A stretch of 64,000 nucleotides of DNA from Flavobacterium sp. HBTb2-11-1 (GCF_009826975.1 NZ_WUMO01000001.1:806001-870000), one strand, 5' to 3'. Counted from the first letter of the stretch, positions 51,285 through 60,505 are shown. The notes: generated by a model not told the origin, from the sequence alone. Translations and numbers: made by a program.

Positions 51285-51992
51285 TTATTTCAAATTGCTC
51301 AAATCGCTTTCTGTTTCTAATTCCTGAGCTTCTTGATTTTGTTGGAACAAACGAGCAGACAAATTTCCTTTCAAAGTAATTTTTTCGCCTTTAACTTCCA
51401 GCCAACTTCCTTCTCTTAAACCTAAAACAGGAATTGAATTGAAAGCATGGAATTCTTTGATTCTTGTTTCGCGAGTTTCTCCCATGTGCTTAGATTGTAA
51501 ATCGGCATCCAGATAATGCGGATTTAAGTTAAAAGGGATTAATCCTAAAGTTTGAAAACTCGGTGGATAAATAATAGGCATGTCGTTTGTGGTCTGCATT
51601 GATAAACCGCAAATGTTGCTTCCAGCGCTTGAGCCAAGATAAGGTGTGCCGTTTTTTACGGTTTCAGAAAGCAGTTGCATAATGTTGTTTTTATAAAGTT
51701 GGGTTACCAATAAAAAAGTATTGCCTCCTCCAGTAAAAATTCCCTCAGCATTTTTTACAGCGTCCTGCAGATTTTCAAATTCATGAATGCCTTTAACATT
51801 TATATTGATTGTGCTAAAAGCTTCCGAAGCTTTTTGAGTGTACTCCTCATGCGAAATACCGCTAGGACGAGCATACGGAATGAATAAGATGGTTTTGCAA
51901 TTTTTAAAATGTGTTGCTAAAGTGGGTAGGAGATATTCTAAGTAGTTGCCTCCGTGTAAAGTAGAAGTGCTTGCAATGATAATGCTTTTCAT
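51285..51992 (-). CDS. pepE: Dipeptidase E (alpha-aspartyl dipeptidase)
   Basis: A 235-residue S51 peptidase from the ATG of MKSIIIASTSTLHGGNYLEY; an in-frame start at 52073 would add 27 residues not in the family. It cuts Asp-X dipeptides. The nucleophile Ser is in the elbow YLGSSAGSNICG. FTGGGNTFLLVTQLY and INPHYLDADL-like NLNPHYLDADL with the His are also conserved. Length matches Salmonella PepE (229). Cytoplasmic, single gene. Confidence 0.92.
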   Translation of the reverse strand: MKSIIIASTSTLHGGNYLEYLLPTLATHFKNCKTILFIPYARPSGISHEEYTQKASEAFSTININVKGIHEFENLQDAVKNAEGIFTGGGNTFLLVTQLYKNNIMQLLSETVKNGTPYLGSSAGSNICGLSMQTTNDMPIIYPPSFQTLGLIPFNLNPHYLDADLQSKHMGETRETRIKEFHAFNSIPVLGLREGSWLEVKGEKITLKGNLSARLFQQNQEAQELETESDLSNLK

Positions 51993-52156
51993 GATTTTTA
52001 AACTCAAATTTTGTTTGTTAAAGATATTAAAAACTCTGTTTTTGTTGGGATTTTTTAATATTTTAATTAACATATTTTTACCATGTCATTAATATTAAAT
52101 TTGGAACGACTTAAGATATTTTTACCGTTTTAAGAATATTTTTAAATTATTTTATT

Positions 52157-52924
52157 TTGTTTCAGAAAATTAGTTGTTTTTTAATTGTTGTGGCAGGTCA
52201 GGTTTGCTGGTCACAAAGCCAGGATCGCTCTGTTTTTAATGGTAAAGTGGTTTCGAACACTTCTGATTTGGAAGGTATTTATGTAATCAATGCGCAAACA
52301 GAAGAAACTGTCACAACAGATGCTTCTGGATCTTTTACGATTTTGGCAAAAGCAGATGATGTTCTGGTTTTCTCTTCAATAAGCTTTAAAGAAAAAAGGG
52401 TTTTGCTGAAACAAGAAGATTTTTCAAATCTTAACTTTTCTGTCAATCTTACTATGGTCATGTATCAATTGCAAGAGGTTGTAGTAAAGCGATACGATAA
52501 TATTAATGCTGAAAGTTTAGGGATAATACCTTTGGGGCAAAAGAAATACACTGCGGCAGAGCGAAAATTACAGACGGCGACAGCACTAAATGCTACAGCA
52601 GATGCCGGTATGATGGCTGGAGGTTCTGTTTCTGCAGATCCGCTGCTGAATTTTTTCTCGGGAAGAACTGCGATGCTTAAGAAAGAGGTTGCTGTTGAGA
52701 AGAAAGAATTTTTTATGAAACTTCTTGAAAACATGTTTAGTCTGGAGCATTTTATCGATCGATTAAAAATTCCGGCAGATTATGTAAAAGGCTTTGAATA
52801 TTATGCTGTGGAAAATGACAAATTTACTGCCATTTTGAATTCAAAAAATAAAACTTCTACAGAATTTCTTTTAGGAGAATTGGCTGTAAAGTATAAAGAA
52901 ATGATTGCTGGTGAGAATAAATAG
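52157..52924 (+). CDS. CarboxypepD_reg-like exported protein A
   Basis: A 255-residue exported protein (signal ISCFLIVVAGQVCWSQ) with a TTG start. Residues 25-105 are a CarboxypepD_reg-like beta sandwich: VFNGKVVSNTSDLEGIYVIN, TDASGSFTILAKADDVLVFS, YQLQEVVVKRYD. The C-terminal half is unique to this cluster: AESLGIIPLGQKKYTAAERK and SGRTAMLKKEVAVEKKEF, then RLKIPADYVKGFEYYA. No TonB barrel follows, so these are not SusC-like. It overlaps protein B by about 14 bp. Function unknown. Confidence 0.8.
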   Translation: MFQKISCFLIVVAGQVCWSQSQDRSVFNGKVVSNTSDLEGIYVINAQTEETVTTDASGSFTILAKADDVLVFSSISFKEKRVLLKQEDFSNLNFSVNLTMVMYQLQEVVVKRYDNINAESLGIIPLGQKKYTAAERKLQTATALNATADAGMMAGGSVSADPLLNFFSGRTAMLKKEVAVEKKEFFMKLLENMFSLEHFIDRLKIPADYVKGFEYYAVENDKFTAILNSKNKTSTEFLLGELAVKYKEMIAGENK

Positions 52925-53636
52925 TATTATATCGATTATTGTTCTTTTTTTTGTTCAGATAAGTTTTGGGCAAAAAAATGATGTTAAACTTTTAGTGGGA
53001 AAAGTGCAAGAGCAATCTAGTCCTGTTGAAGGAGTAAATATTATAAATAATGCCACTCAAGCAACTGCTGTTTCTGATTCTGATGGTAATTTTTCTATTG
53101 CCGTACGGGAAGGAGATGTTTTGGTTTTTTCTGCTGTAAACTTAGATCCTGTAAGGATTAGAATTGCTCAAGAACATTTGGCTAATACTTCTTTAGTTGT
53201 AAAAATGACTGCAAAAGAAGTGGAGCTGAAAGAGGTGGTTGTTAATGAAAATGCTAATATAACAGCCGAAAATCTTGGGATTATTCCGTACGGACAAAAA
53301 AAATACACGCCAGCAGAACGAAAAGTTTATACTGCGACTTCAACATCTATTGATAAACTATTAAATAAAATTTCGGGACGAACTGCAATGTTGAAAAAAG
53401 AAGTGAATGTAGAGAAAAAAGAAGCTCTTTTTAGAAAACTAGAATATCTTTTCGAGGAGAATTATTATACCGATAGATTGAAAATTCCTGTCGATGATAT
53501 TAAAGGATTTCAATTATTTTGTGTGGATGATGCTGATTTTGCTGTATCTTTGAATAGTAAAAACAAAACAATGAGTATGTTTTTAATCACAGATCTAGCA
53601 AGAAAATATCTAACAATTCTCGAAAATGAAAAATAA
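52911..53636 (+). CDS. CarboxypepD_reg-like exported protein B
   Basis: About 241 residues from GTG at 52911 (a TTG two codons earlier is possible). Signal IISIIVLFFVQISFGQ. Same layout as protein A: sandwich with VEGVNIINNATQATAVSDSD and VLVFSAVNLD, then AENLGIIPYGQKKYTPAERK and SGRTAMLKKEVNVEKKEALF, then RLKIPVDDIKGFQLF. It is a close tandem paralogue of A, without A's Ala/Gly-rich insert (ATADAGMMAGG). Translational overlap with A and with C indicates one operon. Confidence 0.8.
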   Translation: MRINSIISIIVLFFVQISFGQKNDVKLLVGKVQEQSSPVEGVNIINNATQATAVSDSDGNFSIAVREGDVLVFSAVNLDPVRIRIAQEHLANTSLVVKMTAKEVELKEVVVNENANITAENLGIIPYGQKKYTPAERKVYTATSTSIDKLLNKISGRTAMLKKEVNVEKKEALFRKLEYLFEENYYTDRLKIPVDDIKGFQLFCVDDADFAVSLNSKNKTMSMFLITDLARKYLTILENEK

Positions 53637-54381
53637 ATTAGGAGTACTCGTTGTCTGCTTATTTTGTCAATTTGTATTAGGACAAAACGGTTTCAGGAAA
53701 CCATTACACGGTCAGGTTGTAAACGATTTTTTAGCCATTGAAAGTGGTTATGTAATGAATATTAATGCGAATGTCAGAACATTTATTGGTTCTGGCGGTT
53801 TGTTTGATATCATGGCGCAGCCTAAAGACACTTTGTTGTTTTCTGGCTTGACATTTCAATCAAAAAAAGTGGTTTTGACTGAAAAAGATTGTGCTGAGGT
53901 TCTTTTGAAAATAAAGCTTGATTTGGTTAACAATCAGCTTAAAGAAGTTGTGGTTCATAAAGAATTAAAAGTAAAAGCATTGCAAGGCGGTTCTCAGAAA
54001 TACGTCGATATGCAGTTTGAAGACGATAAACAATCTGCCGCAAAAAACAATGCTATGCTTTCTGATCAAACTATAAAATACGGAACTGATTTTGTTCGCA
54101 TCTTCAAAGATGTCAAAAAACTTTTGAGCAAAAAAGAGGAAGTAAAAGAGGAGGAAATCACGGATATTGCTTTCGTAGAATATGCTAAAGATAACTTTAC
54201 AAAAGATTTTTATTCTAAAACACTCAATCTTAAAGATGATGAAGTAGAATTGTTTTTGATGTATTGCTCAAATGATCCGCATTCGAAAGATTTGGTAGAT
54301 CCAGATCAGAAATTCCAGTTGATGGATTTCATGATTAATAAGAATAAAGAATTTAAGAAAGCTGAGGCAGCCCAAAAATGA
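53626..54381 (+). CDS. CarboxypepD_reg-like exported protein C
   Basis: A 251-residue third member with signal GVLVVCLFCQFVLGQ. The sandwich is recognisable (LHGQVVNDFLAIESGYVMNI, LLFSGLTFQSKKVVL, NNQLKEVVV), but the second half is diverged: LQGGSQKYVDMQFEDDKQSA and VRIFKDVKKLLSKKEEVKEE in place of the GQKKYT and RTAMLKKEV motifs. It overlaps B by 11 bp and the DUF6702 gene by 4 bp (ATGA). Probably an older duplicate with a distinct partner. Confidence 0.78.
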   Translation: MKNKLGVLVVCLFCQFVLGQNGFRKPLHGQVVNDFLAIESGYVMNINANVRTFIGSGGLFDIMAQPKDTLLFSGLTFQSKKVVLTEKDCAEVLLKIKLDLVNNQLKEVVVHKELKVKALQGGSQKYVDMQFEDDKQSAAKNNAMLSDQTIKYGTDFVRIFKDVKKLLSKKEEVKEEEITDIAFVEYAKDNFTKDFYSKTLNLKDDEVELFLMYCSNDPHSKDLVDPDQKFQLMDFMINKNKEFKKAEAAQK

Positions 54382-54884
54382 AAAAAAGAATAATTTATCC
54401 TTTGCTAGGAGTTTTGTTTGTATTGACTTCGGCATTTGCTTTTCATAAATTTTATGTAGGGGTTTTTCAAGTAAATTATGCTGCTGAAAAAAAGATGCTG
54501 CAGATTACTTCCCGAATTTTTATTGATGATTTAAATAATGCAATGGAGAAGAAGTATCACAAAAAGACATTTGTTGGTACGAGCAAAGAAACTCCTGCGG
54601 ATATTGAATTATTAAAAAAATATCTATCTGAACATTTTTCAATTAAAGTAAATGGCCAGCAAAAAAACATAACTTTTTTATCTAAAGAAGTTGAAGCTGA
54701 TGATGTTTTGGTTTGTTATTCCAGAATTAAGGACATTGATAAATTTAAAACCCTTGAGATTTCGAATACTATTTTGGTTGATTGGAACTCAGAACAGCAA
54801 AACATTACACATATTTCAGCATTTGATACCAAAAGAAGTGTTCTTTTTACAGAATCTTCAAGGAAAGAATTGTTAAAATATTAA
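54378..54884 (+). CDS. DUF6702 exported protein
   Basis: A 168-residue protein with an N-terminal hydrophobic segment (IIYPLLGVLFVLTSAFAFHKF). It fits DUF6702: HKFYVGVFQVNYAAEKKMLQ, ITSRIFIDDLNNAME, YLSEHFSIKVNGQ, ISNTILVDWNSEQQNITHI. The family is found in Bacteroidota and is often next to M1 peptidase genes, as here. Function unknown. It is coupled to protein C by a 4-bp overlap. Confidence 0.82.
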   Translation: MKKRIIYPLLGVLFVLTSAFAFHKFYVGVFQVNYAAEKKMLQITSRIFIDDLNNAMEKKYHKKTFVGTSKETPADIELLKKYLSEHFSIKVNGQQKNITFLSKEVEADDVLVCYSRIKDIDKFKTLEISNTILVDWNSEQQNITHISAFDTKRSVLFTESSRKELLKY

Positions 54885-54950
54885 AATATTGATAAAATTA
54901 ATGTTTTAATTACTATTTTCACAGCCAAAAGAAATTACCATTAAATTTTT

Positions 54951-57194
54951 ATGAAAAAACTTTCATTATTATTGCTTTTTCCTGCAATGTTAGTGGCGCA
55001 GGATAAACCAGTAACAGCCCCTGCCAAACAACAAGGAAAGTACGACACAAACAAGTTTAGCCAAATGTATGATTTACTGGCGACGCCAAATATGTTTCGT
55101 ACAGCTTCTGGAGCTCCAGGACCTGCTTATTACCAACAGCAAGCAGATTACAAAATCGATGTTGAACTGGATGATAAAAATTCAAAATTAAGCGGATCCG
55201 AAACCATTACCTATACTAATAATTCACCAGATAGTCTGGAATATTTATGGGTGCAATTAGATCAAAATCAAGCGAAAGCAAATACGCAGACTTCATTAGC
55301 AGAAAGTGATAAAATTAGTCAAGTTTTACCGCTTGATGGTTTTTCTTCTAAATATTTGAAAAAAGATTTAGAGCGTGGTTTTAATATTGAGCAAGTTAAA
55401 GATGCTAAAGGAAGTCCAATGTCTTATACGATCAACGAAACTATGATGCGTATTAATTTGACTTCGCCTTTAAAACCAGGAGAAAAAATTTCATTCTCTA
55501 TCAAATGGTGGTACAATATCAATAATTACAGAAAAGAGGGCGGTCGTTCAGGATATGAATTATTCGAGAAAGACGGCAATAAATTATACGTGATTGCTCA
55601 ATTCTACCCAAGAATGGCAGTTTACAATGATGTTGAAGGATGGCAGAACATGCAGTTTTGGGGAAGCGGAGAGTTTGCTCTTCCTTTCGGAAATTTTGAT
55701 GTAAATATTACTGTTCCTGCAGATCACGTGATCGACGCAACGGGAGAATTAATGAACAGAAGCGAAGTATTTACTGCTGAACAGGTAAAAAGATACGAGC
55801 AAGCACAAAAATCATTTGATAAACCTGTAGTTATTGTAACGCAGGCAGAAGCAGAAGCAGCTGAAAAAGGTTTTTCTGAAAAGAAGAAAACTTGGAAATT
55901 CAGTGCTAAAAATGTTCGTGATTTCGGAATTGCTTCTTCAAGAAAATTCATTTACGATGCAATGGCTGTGAAAATTGGAAACAGAACTGTTATGGCAGAG
56001 TCTGTTTATCCAAAAGAAGCAAACCCGCTTTGGGGAGAGACTTCTACAATGGTTGTGGCTCATACTCTAAAAAGCTATTCTTCTCATACTTTTGATTATC
56101 CTTATCCAAAAGCAGTTTCAGTTTCTGCAGAAGATCAAGGTATGGAATATCCAATGATTTGCTGGAACTATGGACGTCCTGACGAAAATGGCGTAACGAG
56201 CAGAGAAGTTAAAAACGGAATGATTGGTGTTATTATCCACGAAGTTGGACACACTTTCTTCCCAATGATTGTGAACTCTGACGAGCGCCAATGGACTTGG
56301 ATGGATGAAGGTTTAAATTCATTTTTAGAATATTTGGCAGAGCAAGAATTAGATTCTAATTTTCCTTCAAGGAGAGGACCGGCAAAAAATATTGTTCCTT
56401 ACATGAGCGGTGATCAAAAGTTTTTAGAGCCAATTATGTCAAACTCTGAAACGATTCACCAATTTGGAAATAACGCTTACGGAAAACCAGCTACAGGTCT
56501 TAATATTTTAAGAGAAGTAGTTATGGGAAGAGAATTATTCGACCATGCATTTAAAACGTATGCAAACAGATGGAAGTTTAAGCACCCAACTCCAGAAGAT
56601 TTCTTTAGAACAATGGAAGATGCTTCGGCAGTAGATTTAGATTGGTTCTGGAGAGGTTGGTTCTACTCAACAGATTTCGTAGATATCGGAATTAAAGATG
56701 TAAAACAATATTATGTTTCAGATACTCCGACGACAGATATTAAAGATGTAAAAGTTAGAAAAGGACGTTTTGGATTCGAAAAAGGACCTTTTGTTTATTT
56801 GGTTTCTGGAGATAATGCAGAAGTAAGCGATTCTAAGAAAAAAGCTTTAAAAGTAGACGATTTTAAAACTTTAGCAGATTATGTAGATCAGACTTTTACA
56901 GCTGAAGAAAAAGCAAGTATCAAATCTCCTAAGTATTTCTACGAAGTTGAATTTAACAAACCAGGCGGAATGATTATGCCGATTTTAGTTGAGATTACTT
57001 ACGAAGATGGTTCTAAAGATAATTACAAATATCCAGCGCAAATCTGGAGAAAAAGTAATGATACGGCTAGAAAAGTATATGCTACAACAAAAGCAATTAA
57101 GAGTATTCAAATTGACCCGCAATTGCTAACGGCTGATATTGATGTAACCAATAACTCTTGGCCAAAAGCAGAAACAAAGTCAAAATTTGACTAA
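54951..57194 (+). CDS. Exported M1-family metallopeptidase
   Basis: A 747-residue exported aminopeptidase-like enzyme (signal KLSLLLLFPAMLVAQ). The N-terminal beta domain has YKIDVELDDKNSKLSGSETI. The zinc site is HEVGH at 430-434 with the third ligand Glu in WMDEGLNSFLEY; the exopeptidase motif is GMEYP rather than GAMEN, as in many Bacteroidota members. The C-terminal part is a long beta domain. It is 66 bp after the DUF6702 gene, likely in the same transcript. A clear terminator follows. Confidence 0.93.
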   Translation: MKKLSLLLLFPAMLVAQDKPVTAPAKQQGKYDTNKFSQMYDLLATPNMFRTASGAPGPAYYQQQADYKIDVELDDKNSKLSGSETITYTNNSPDSLEYLWVQLDQNQAKANTQTSLAESDKISQVLPLDGFSSKYLKKDLERGFNIEQVKDAKGSPMSYTINETMMRINLTSPLKPGEKISFSIKWWYNINNYRKEGGRSGYELFEKDGNKLYVIAQFYPRMAVYNDVEGWQNMQFWGSGEFALPFGNFDVNITVPADHVIDATGELMNRSEVFTAEQVKRYEQAQKSFDKPVVIVTQAEAEAAEKGFSEKKKTWKFSAKNVRDFGIASSRKFIYDAMAVKIGNRTVMAESVYPKEANPLWGETSTMVVAHTLKSYSSHTFDYPYPKAVSVSAEDQGMEYPMICWNYGRPDENGVTSREVKNGMIGVIIHEVGHTFFPMIVNSDERQWTWMDEGLNSFLEYLAEQELDSNFPSRRGPAKNIVPYMSGDQKFLEPIMSNSETIHQFGNNAYGKPATGLNILREVVMGRELFDHAFKTYANRWKFKHPTPEDFFRTMEDASAVDLDWFWRGWFYSTDFVDIGIKDVKQYYVSDTPTTDIKDVKVRKGRFGFEKGPFVYLVSGDNAEVSDSKKKALKVDDFKTLADYVDQTFTAEEKASIKSPKYFYEVEFNKPGGMIMPILVEITYEDGSKDNYKYPAQIWRKSNDTARKVYATTKAIKSIQIDPQLLTADIDVTNNSWPKAETKSKFD

Positions 57195-57212
57195 ATAAAT
57201 TAAAAACTTATA

Positions 57213-57254
57213 AAAAGCTCATCAGGTTTATAAATGCTTGATGAGCTTTTTTAT
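57213..57254 (+). terminator. Terminator after the M1 peptidase gene
   Basis: Stem AAAAGCTCATCA / TGATGAGCTTTT with a 14-nt loop and a T run. Confidence 0.85.
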
Positions 57255-57319
57255 TTTAATTAAATGCATTTTCAAGGACTTTTTAAGTTAATTTTAAAAC
57301 TCTAAGCTGCAAAATTTAA

Positions 57320-57327
57320 TATCTTTG
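57320..57327 (+). promoter_or_regulatory. -7 box for tatA
   Basis: TATCTTTG, 20 bp before the ATG. Confidence 0.5.
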
Positions 57328-57347
57328 CCACTACAAAATTAAAAGTT

Positions 57348-57695
57348 ATGTTTGGTATAGGAGGAGGAGAATTAGTTTTTATACTGTTTATAGTGCTAAT
57401 GCTTTTTGGTTCTGATAAGGTGCCTGAAATCGCGCGTACAATGGGTAAAGCTATGGCTCAATTAAAAAATGCAACCAATGATATTAAAAGTGAAATTCAG
57501 AAAGGAGCAGAGGCAAATGGTCTTGATTCTAAATCTCTGAATGATATTACTGGAAATATCAATGCAGAAATTAATAACGCAAAATCAAATTTACTTGGAG
57601 ATACAGGAAATCTTTTAGGAGATACCACAACTGAAATCGAAAAAGTAAAAGAAGATATTGACACTCTTTCTGGACCTATAAAACGCCAAATGTAA
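57348..57695 (+). CDS. tatA: Twin-arginine translocase subunit TatA
   Basis: A 115-residue TatA/TatB-type protein. The single membrane helix (ELVFILFIVLMLFG, about 8-21), hinge SDKVPEIARTMGKA and amphipathic helix are typical. The C-terminal tail (about 55-110) carries two near-repeats of LLGDTGN/LLGDTTT. It exports folded proteins with TatC; no tatC is next to it. The stop overlaps the PAP2 ATG (TAATG), so the two genes are translationally coupled. Confidence 0.9.
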   Translation: MFGIGGGELVFILFIVLMLFGSDKVPEIARTMGKAMAQLKNATNDIKSEIQKGAEANGLDSKSLNDITGNINAEINNAKSNLLGDTGNLLGDTTTEIEKVKEDIDTLSGPIKRQM

Positions 57696-58258
57696 TGCTT
57701 GAAAAAATACAGGAATTAGATAAAGATCTTTTAATCTTTCTTAACGGATTAGGCTCTGAGACATACGATAAATTATGGCTTATTATTACCAATCAGTTTT
57801 ATTGGACGCCATTTTTCTTATTGCTATTCTATCTTATTTATAAAAAAATAGGAGGGAAACAAACCCTGTATTTATTACTTTTTGTAGCTGTTTTAATTGC
57901 TTTTACAGATCAAACCTGTAATTTGTTCAAACATACTTTTCAGCGGTTACGACCATGTAATGATCCTGAAGTAAACTCCATCATTCGAGTGGTTCAAGTT
58001 AGAAAATCATATAGCTTTTTTTCTGGGCATGCAGCGAATACTATGGCGGTTGCAACATTCTTGTTTTTGATTTTAAAACGCTATTTCAAATATTTTGGTT
58101 TGCTATTTTTGTGGCCTTTAATCTTTGCTTATAGCCGAATTTATTTAGGATTGCATTATCCAGGTGATATCCTTACGGGGTATTTCTTTGGCGCTCTTTT
58201 CGGATTTTTACTTTATTTAGTTTATAGAAAACTGAAACCGCAGTATTTTCCGGGATAG
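57695..58258 (+). CDS. PAP2-family membrane phosphatase
   Basis: A 187-residue protein with about five membrane helices and the PAP2 triad motifs: KHTFQRLRPC (C1), SYSFFSGHAAN (C2 with the His) and YSRIYLGLHYPGD (C3). It removes phosphate from lipid substrates such as undecaprenyl-PP or phosphatidate at the membrane. It shares 1 bp with tatA. Confidence 0.93.
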   Translation: MLEKIQELDKDLLIFLNGLGSETYDKLWLIITNQFYWTPFFLLLFYLIYKKIGGKQTLYLLLFVAVLIAFTDQTCNLFKHTFQRLRPCNDPEVNSIIRVVQVRKSYSFFSGHAANTMAVATFLFLILKRYFKYFGLLFLWPLIFAYSRIYLGLHYPGDILTGYFFGALFGFLLYLVYRKLKPQYFPG

Positions 58259-58368
58259 TTTTTTTTTAAGATGCTAAGTTGCTAAGTTTATAGAATCAAA
58301 GTTTTTTGAACTGAATTAAAATATATTTTTGAGTTGCATCCAGCTTTAGCTGATGGTTCTAAAAATTG

Positions 58369-58414
58369 AAAAGGCTTTAGCCAAAATACAAGAAGGTATT
58401 TGGTTAAAGCCTTT
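58369..58414. terminator. Hairpin between PAP2 and PhyH genes
   Basis: Long imperfect stem (AAAAGGCTTTA / TAAAGCCTTTT, and CCAAAATAC / GTATTTGG) with a 6-nt loop and T/A runs, between convergent genes. Confidence 0.75.
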
Positions 58415-58444
58415 TTTAGATTAAAAACTTAGCAACTATGAAAA

Positions 58445-59164
58445 CTAATTTAGAATTGTTTTTTCACTCCATTCCAAGCCATTTGGAAGCTGTTGTTTGC
58501 TAAATTCAATATGAATTACTCTTCTGCGTTCGTTGTTTGTGGTTTTATTTGATGCGTGAAATAATAACGGTTTCATAATCATAATGCCACCTTTTTCGAC
58601 TTCACAAATTGTTTCTTTTTCTTTTTCAAAATCCAGATTTTCAATTCGCAAAATTCCTTTTGAATGTGAATTATTGATCACTTTTAAAGCGCCATTGTTT
58701 TTAGTAGTTTTGTCAATATGAATTCTAATTGTAAAATTGTTTTCTAATATTTCTGTAGGTGGCTGAACTGCAAATTGATTTTGTTTTACCGTCCAGTTTT
58801 CAAAATTTTCTATTTCAATTTTTTGATCAACAGAAATCGTTAAATCTTGATGATAGGCTACAAACCAATTTGATTTTTCTGGTTTGTCAAAATAAATTGA
58901 TTTTGTTATAAAAAAGCCTTTACCGAAAATAGACTCTATAATGTTCTGTAGCTTTTCATTAAAAATAAAAGGAAGAGTTTCTGGAACTTCTTTATGGAAT
59001 TGTCTAAGGGCAAACAAATCTTCAGATTTTCTAAAAGTCGAATTATCAGAATCATTTTTGGTTTTATTGTCAATCAATGAAATTAGATTTTCAATTTCAT
59101 TTTCTGTAAAAACATTATTAATTATTGAAAATCCTTCGCTATCAATTTGTTTTGAGTGAATCAT
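58445..59164 (-). CDS. Phytanoyl-CoA dioxygenase (PhyH)-like enzyme
   Basis: A 239-residue Fe(II)/2-oxoglutarate oxygenase. The His-x-Asp pair is in VAYHQDLTI near 125-127, the third ligand His in PLLFHASNKT near 205, and the 2-oxoglutarate Arg in ERRRVIHIEFS. GALKVINNSH is typical of the family. It hydroxylates a small molecule of unknown identity. It lies upstream of nothing obvious and downstream of the O-methyltransferase gene on the same strand (44-bp gap). Confidence 0.88.
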   Translation of the reverse strand: MIHSKQIDSEGFSIINNVFTENEIENLISLIDNKTKNDSDNSTFRKSEDLFALRQFHKEVPETLPFIFNEKLQNIIESIFGKGFFITKSIYFDKPEKSNWFVAYHQDLTISVDQKIEIENFENWTVKQNQFAVQPPTEILENNFTIRIHIDKTTKNNGALKVINNSHSKGILRIENLDFEKEKETICEVEKGGIMIMKPLLFHASNKTTNNERRRVIHIEFSKQQLPNGLEWSEKTILN

Positions 59165-59208
59165 TATAAAATGTTTAAAATCTGAATAGAACTTTAGAAT
59201 CTAAAAAA

Positions 59209-59850
59209 TTATAGAACACGACTAACCGTCAATCCATCACGAATTGGCAATAAAACAGTCTCTACTCTAGGATCATCTTTTAAAAGCTGATTGTACTCTA
59301 AAAGCACTTTTGTACTGACATCATTTGGATGTACTGGTTCCAGAATTTTTCCGCTCCATAAAACATTATCCGATAAGATAATACCGCCTTTATTCATTTT
59401 TGGAACAATCATTTCCCAATAGTTCAGGTAGTTTTCTTTGTCGGCATCAATAAAAACCAAATCAAATTTCAGGTCTAAATCTGGAATAATGTTTACGGCT
59501 TCCCCTAAATGCTGAAAAATTTGTTTTCCCCAAGGCGATGCGTCAAAATACTTTCGCTGAAAATCGACTAATTCTTCTTTGATATCAATGGTATGCAATT
59601 GCCCGTTTTCCTGCATTCCTTCGCATAAACATAAAGCAGCGTAACCTGTGTAAGTTCCGATTTCAAGAATATTGACCGGGTGAATTAGTTTTGAAAGCAT
59701 ACTTAAAACACGGCCTTGAAAATGGCCGCTCAACATTCTTGGCAAAAGTATTTTCTGGTAAGTTTCTTTATTCAGTTTCGCCAGCAATTCCGGTTCATTT
59801 TCAGAATGCTGTTCGATGTAGTCTTCTAATTCTTGAGATATAAAATGCAT
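59209..59850 (-). CDS. O-methyltransferase (CCoAOMT/TrmR type)
   Basis: About 213 residues from the ATG of MHFISQELEDYIEQHS. The longer start at 59910 lies upstream of the -7 box and is ruled out. It is a class I SAM enzyme: ILEIGTYTGYAALCL (SAM site), FIDADKENYLNYWE with the metal Asp, and GGIILSDNVLWSGK. This family includes TrmR, which methylates hydroxyuridine in tRNA, and catechol methyltransferases. Substrate not determined. Confidence 0.9.
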   Translation of the reverse strand: MHFISQELEDYIEQHSENEPELLAKLNKETYQKILLPRMLSGHFQGRVLSMLSKLIHPVNILEIGTYTGYAALCLCEGMQENGQLHTIDIKEELVDFQRKYFDASPWGKQIFQHLGEAVNIIPDLDLKFDLVFIDADKENYLNYWEMIVPKMNKGGIILSDNVLWSGKILEPVHPNDVSTKVLLEYNQLLKDDPRVETVLLPIRDGLTVSRVL

Positions 59851-59875
59851 GTTGTAGTATCTTGTAATTTGAAGA

Positions 59876-59883
59876 CAAAAATA
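59876..59883 (-). promoter_or_regulatory. -7 box for the O-methyltransferase gene
   Basis: Minus-strand TATTTTTG, 25 bp before the ATG at 59850; decides against the upstream start. Confidence 0.55.
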
Positions 59884-59911
59884 CAAAAATATCTGCTTGC
59901 GAATTGGCATA

Positions 59912-59939
59912 AAAAAACCATCCGTTTTGCGAATGGTTT
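59912..59939 (-). terminator. Terminator after the Ala/Lys-rich lipoprotein gene
   Basis: Stem AAACCAT / ATGGTTT with inner CG pairing. The minus strand ends in seven T. Confidence 0.7.
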
Positions 59940-59961
59940 CTGTTTGGATTACTATGAAATT

Positions 59962-60327
59962 TTATTTTTTCAAAGCTTCATTTACTTCTTTAGCTGTTTT
60001 TACGGTTCCGTCTTTTGCAGCTTTTGCGGCATTTTCTACTTTCTCAGCTCCTTTTTTAGCTGCTGCTTCTACATCATTAGCCGCTTTTTTAGTAGCATCT
60101 TTTACATCGTTTGCTGCATTTTCTGTAGCGTCTTTTGCTTTAGTAGCAGCGCTTTCTGCTTTACTTACTGCGCTGTCTTTTACTTCTTTAATATCTGTTG
60201 TTAAAGAATCAACTTTGTTTCCAAGCGTTAATTCATCTTCTGCAGGTTTGTTTTCTTTTTTCTCGCATGATTGAACAGCGAATGCTAATAAAGCAATTAC
60301 AGCTAAACTCAAAATTTGTTTTTTCAT
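59962..60327 (-). CDS. Ala/Lys-rich helical lipoprotein
   Basis: A 121-residue lipoprotein (lipobox AVQSC, Cys21). After a charged linker with VDSLTTDIKEVKDSAVSKAE, residues 60-120 repeat an 11-residue type pattern (KDATENAANDV, KDATKKAANDV, EAAAKKGAEKV, ENAAKAAKDGT), an amphipathic helix like those of LEA proteins or apolipoproteins. Likely a periplasmic or outer-membrane protective or structural helix; inferred only. It has its own terminator. Similar in style to the lipoprotein at 5955-6170. Confidence 0.78.
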   Translation of the reverse strand: MKKQILSLAVIALLAFAVQSCEKKENKPAEDELTLGNKVDSLTTDIKEVKDSAVSKAESAATKAKDATENAANDVKDATKKAANDVEAAAKKGAEKVENAAKAAKDGTVKTAKEVNEALKK

Positions 60328-60505
60328 AATTTCAATTTTTTTTAGGTTGATAAAACTTAAAGGTTAAATGGCTGAAAAATAAAGTTACAAATTTTAAAAT
60401 GATTGAGCTCTTTGTAAGATTATTTTTCTTTTAAGAGCTAGACAATTCTTGTGCCAAAATTTTGAAATTATGATGTTGAGCATTAATTTTTTTAGAAGAA
60501 AAATA

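Noticed and set aside
59897..60274. Ser/Ala/Phe-rich ORFs opposite the Ala/Lys-rich lipoprotein
   Set aside because: They are mirror readings of a repetitive coding region; the minus strand has signal peptide, lipobox and terminator.
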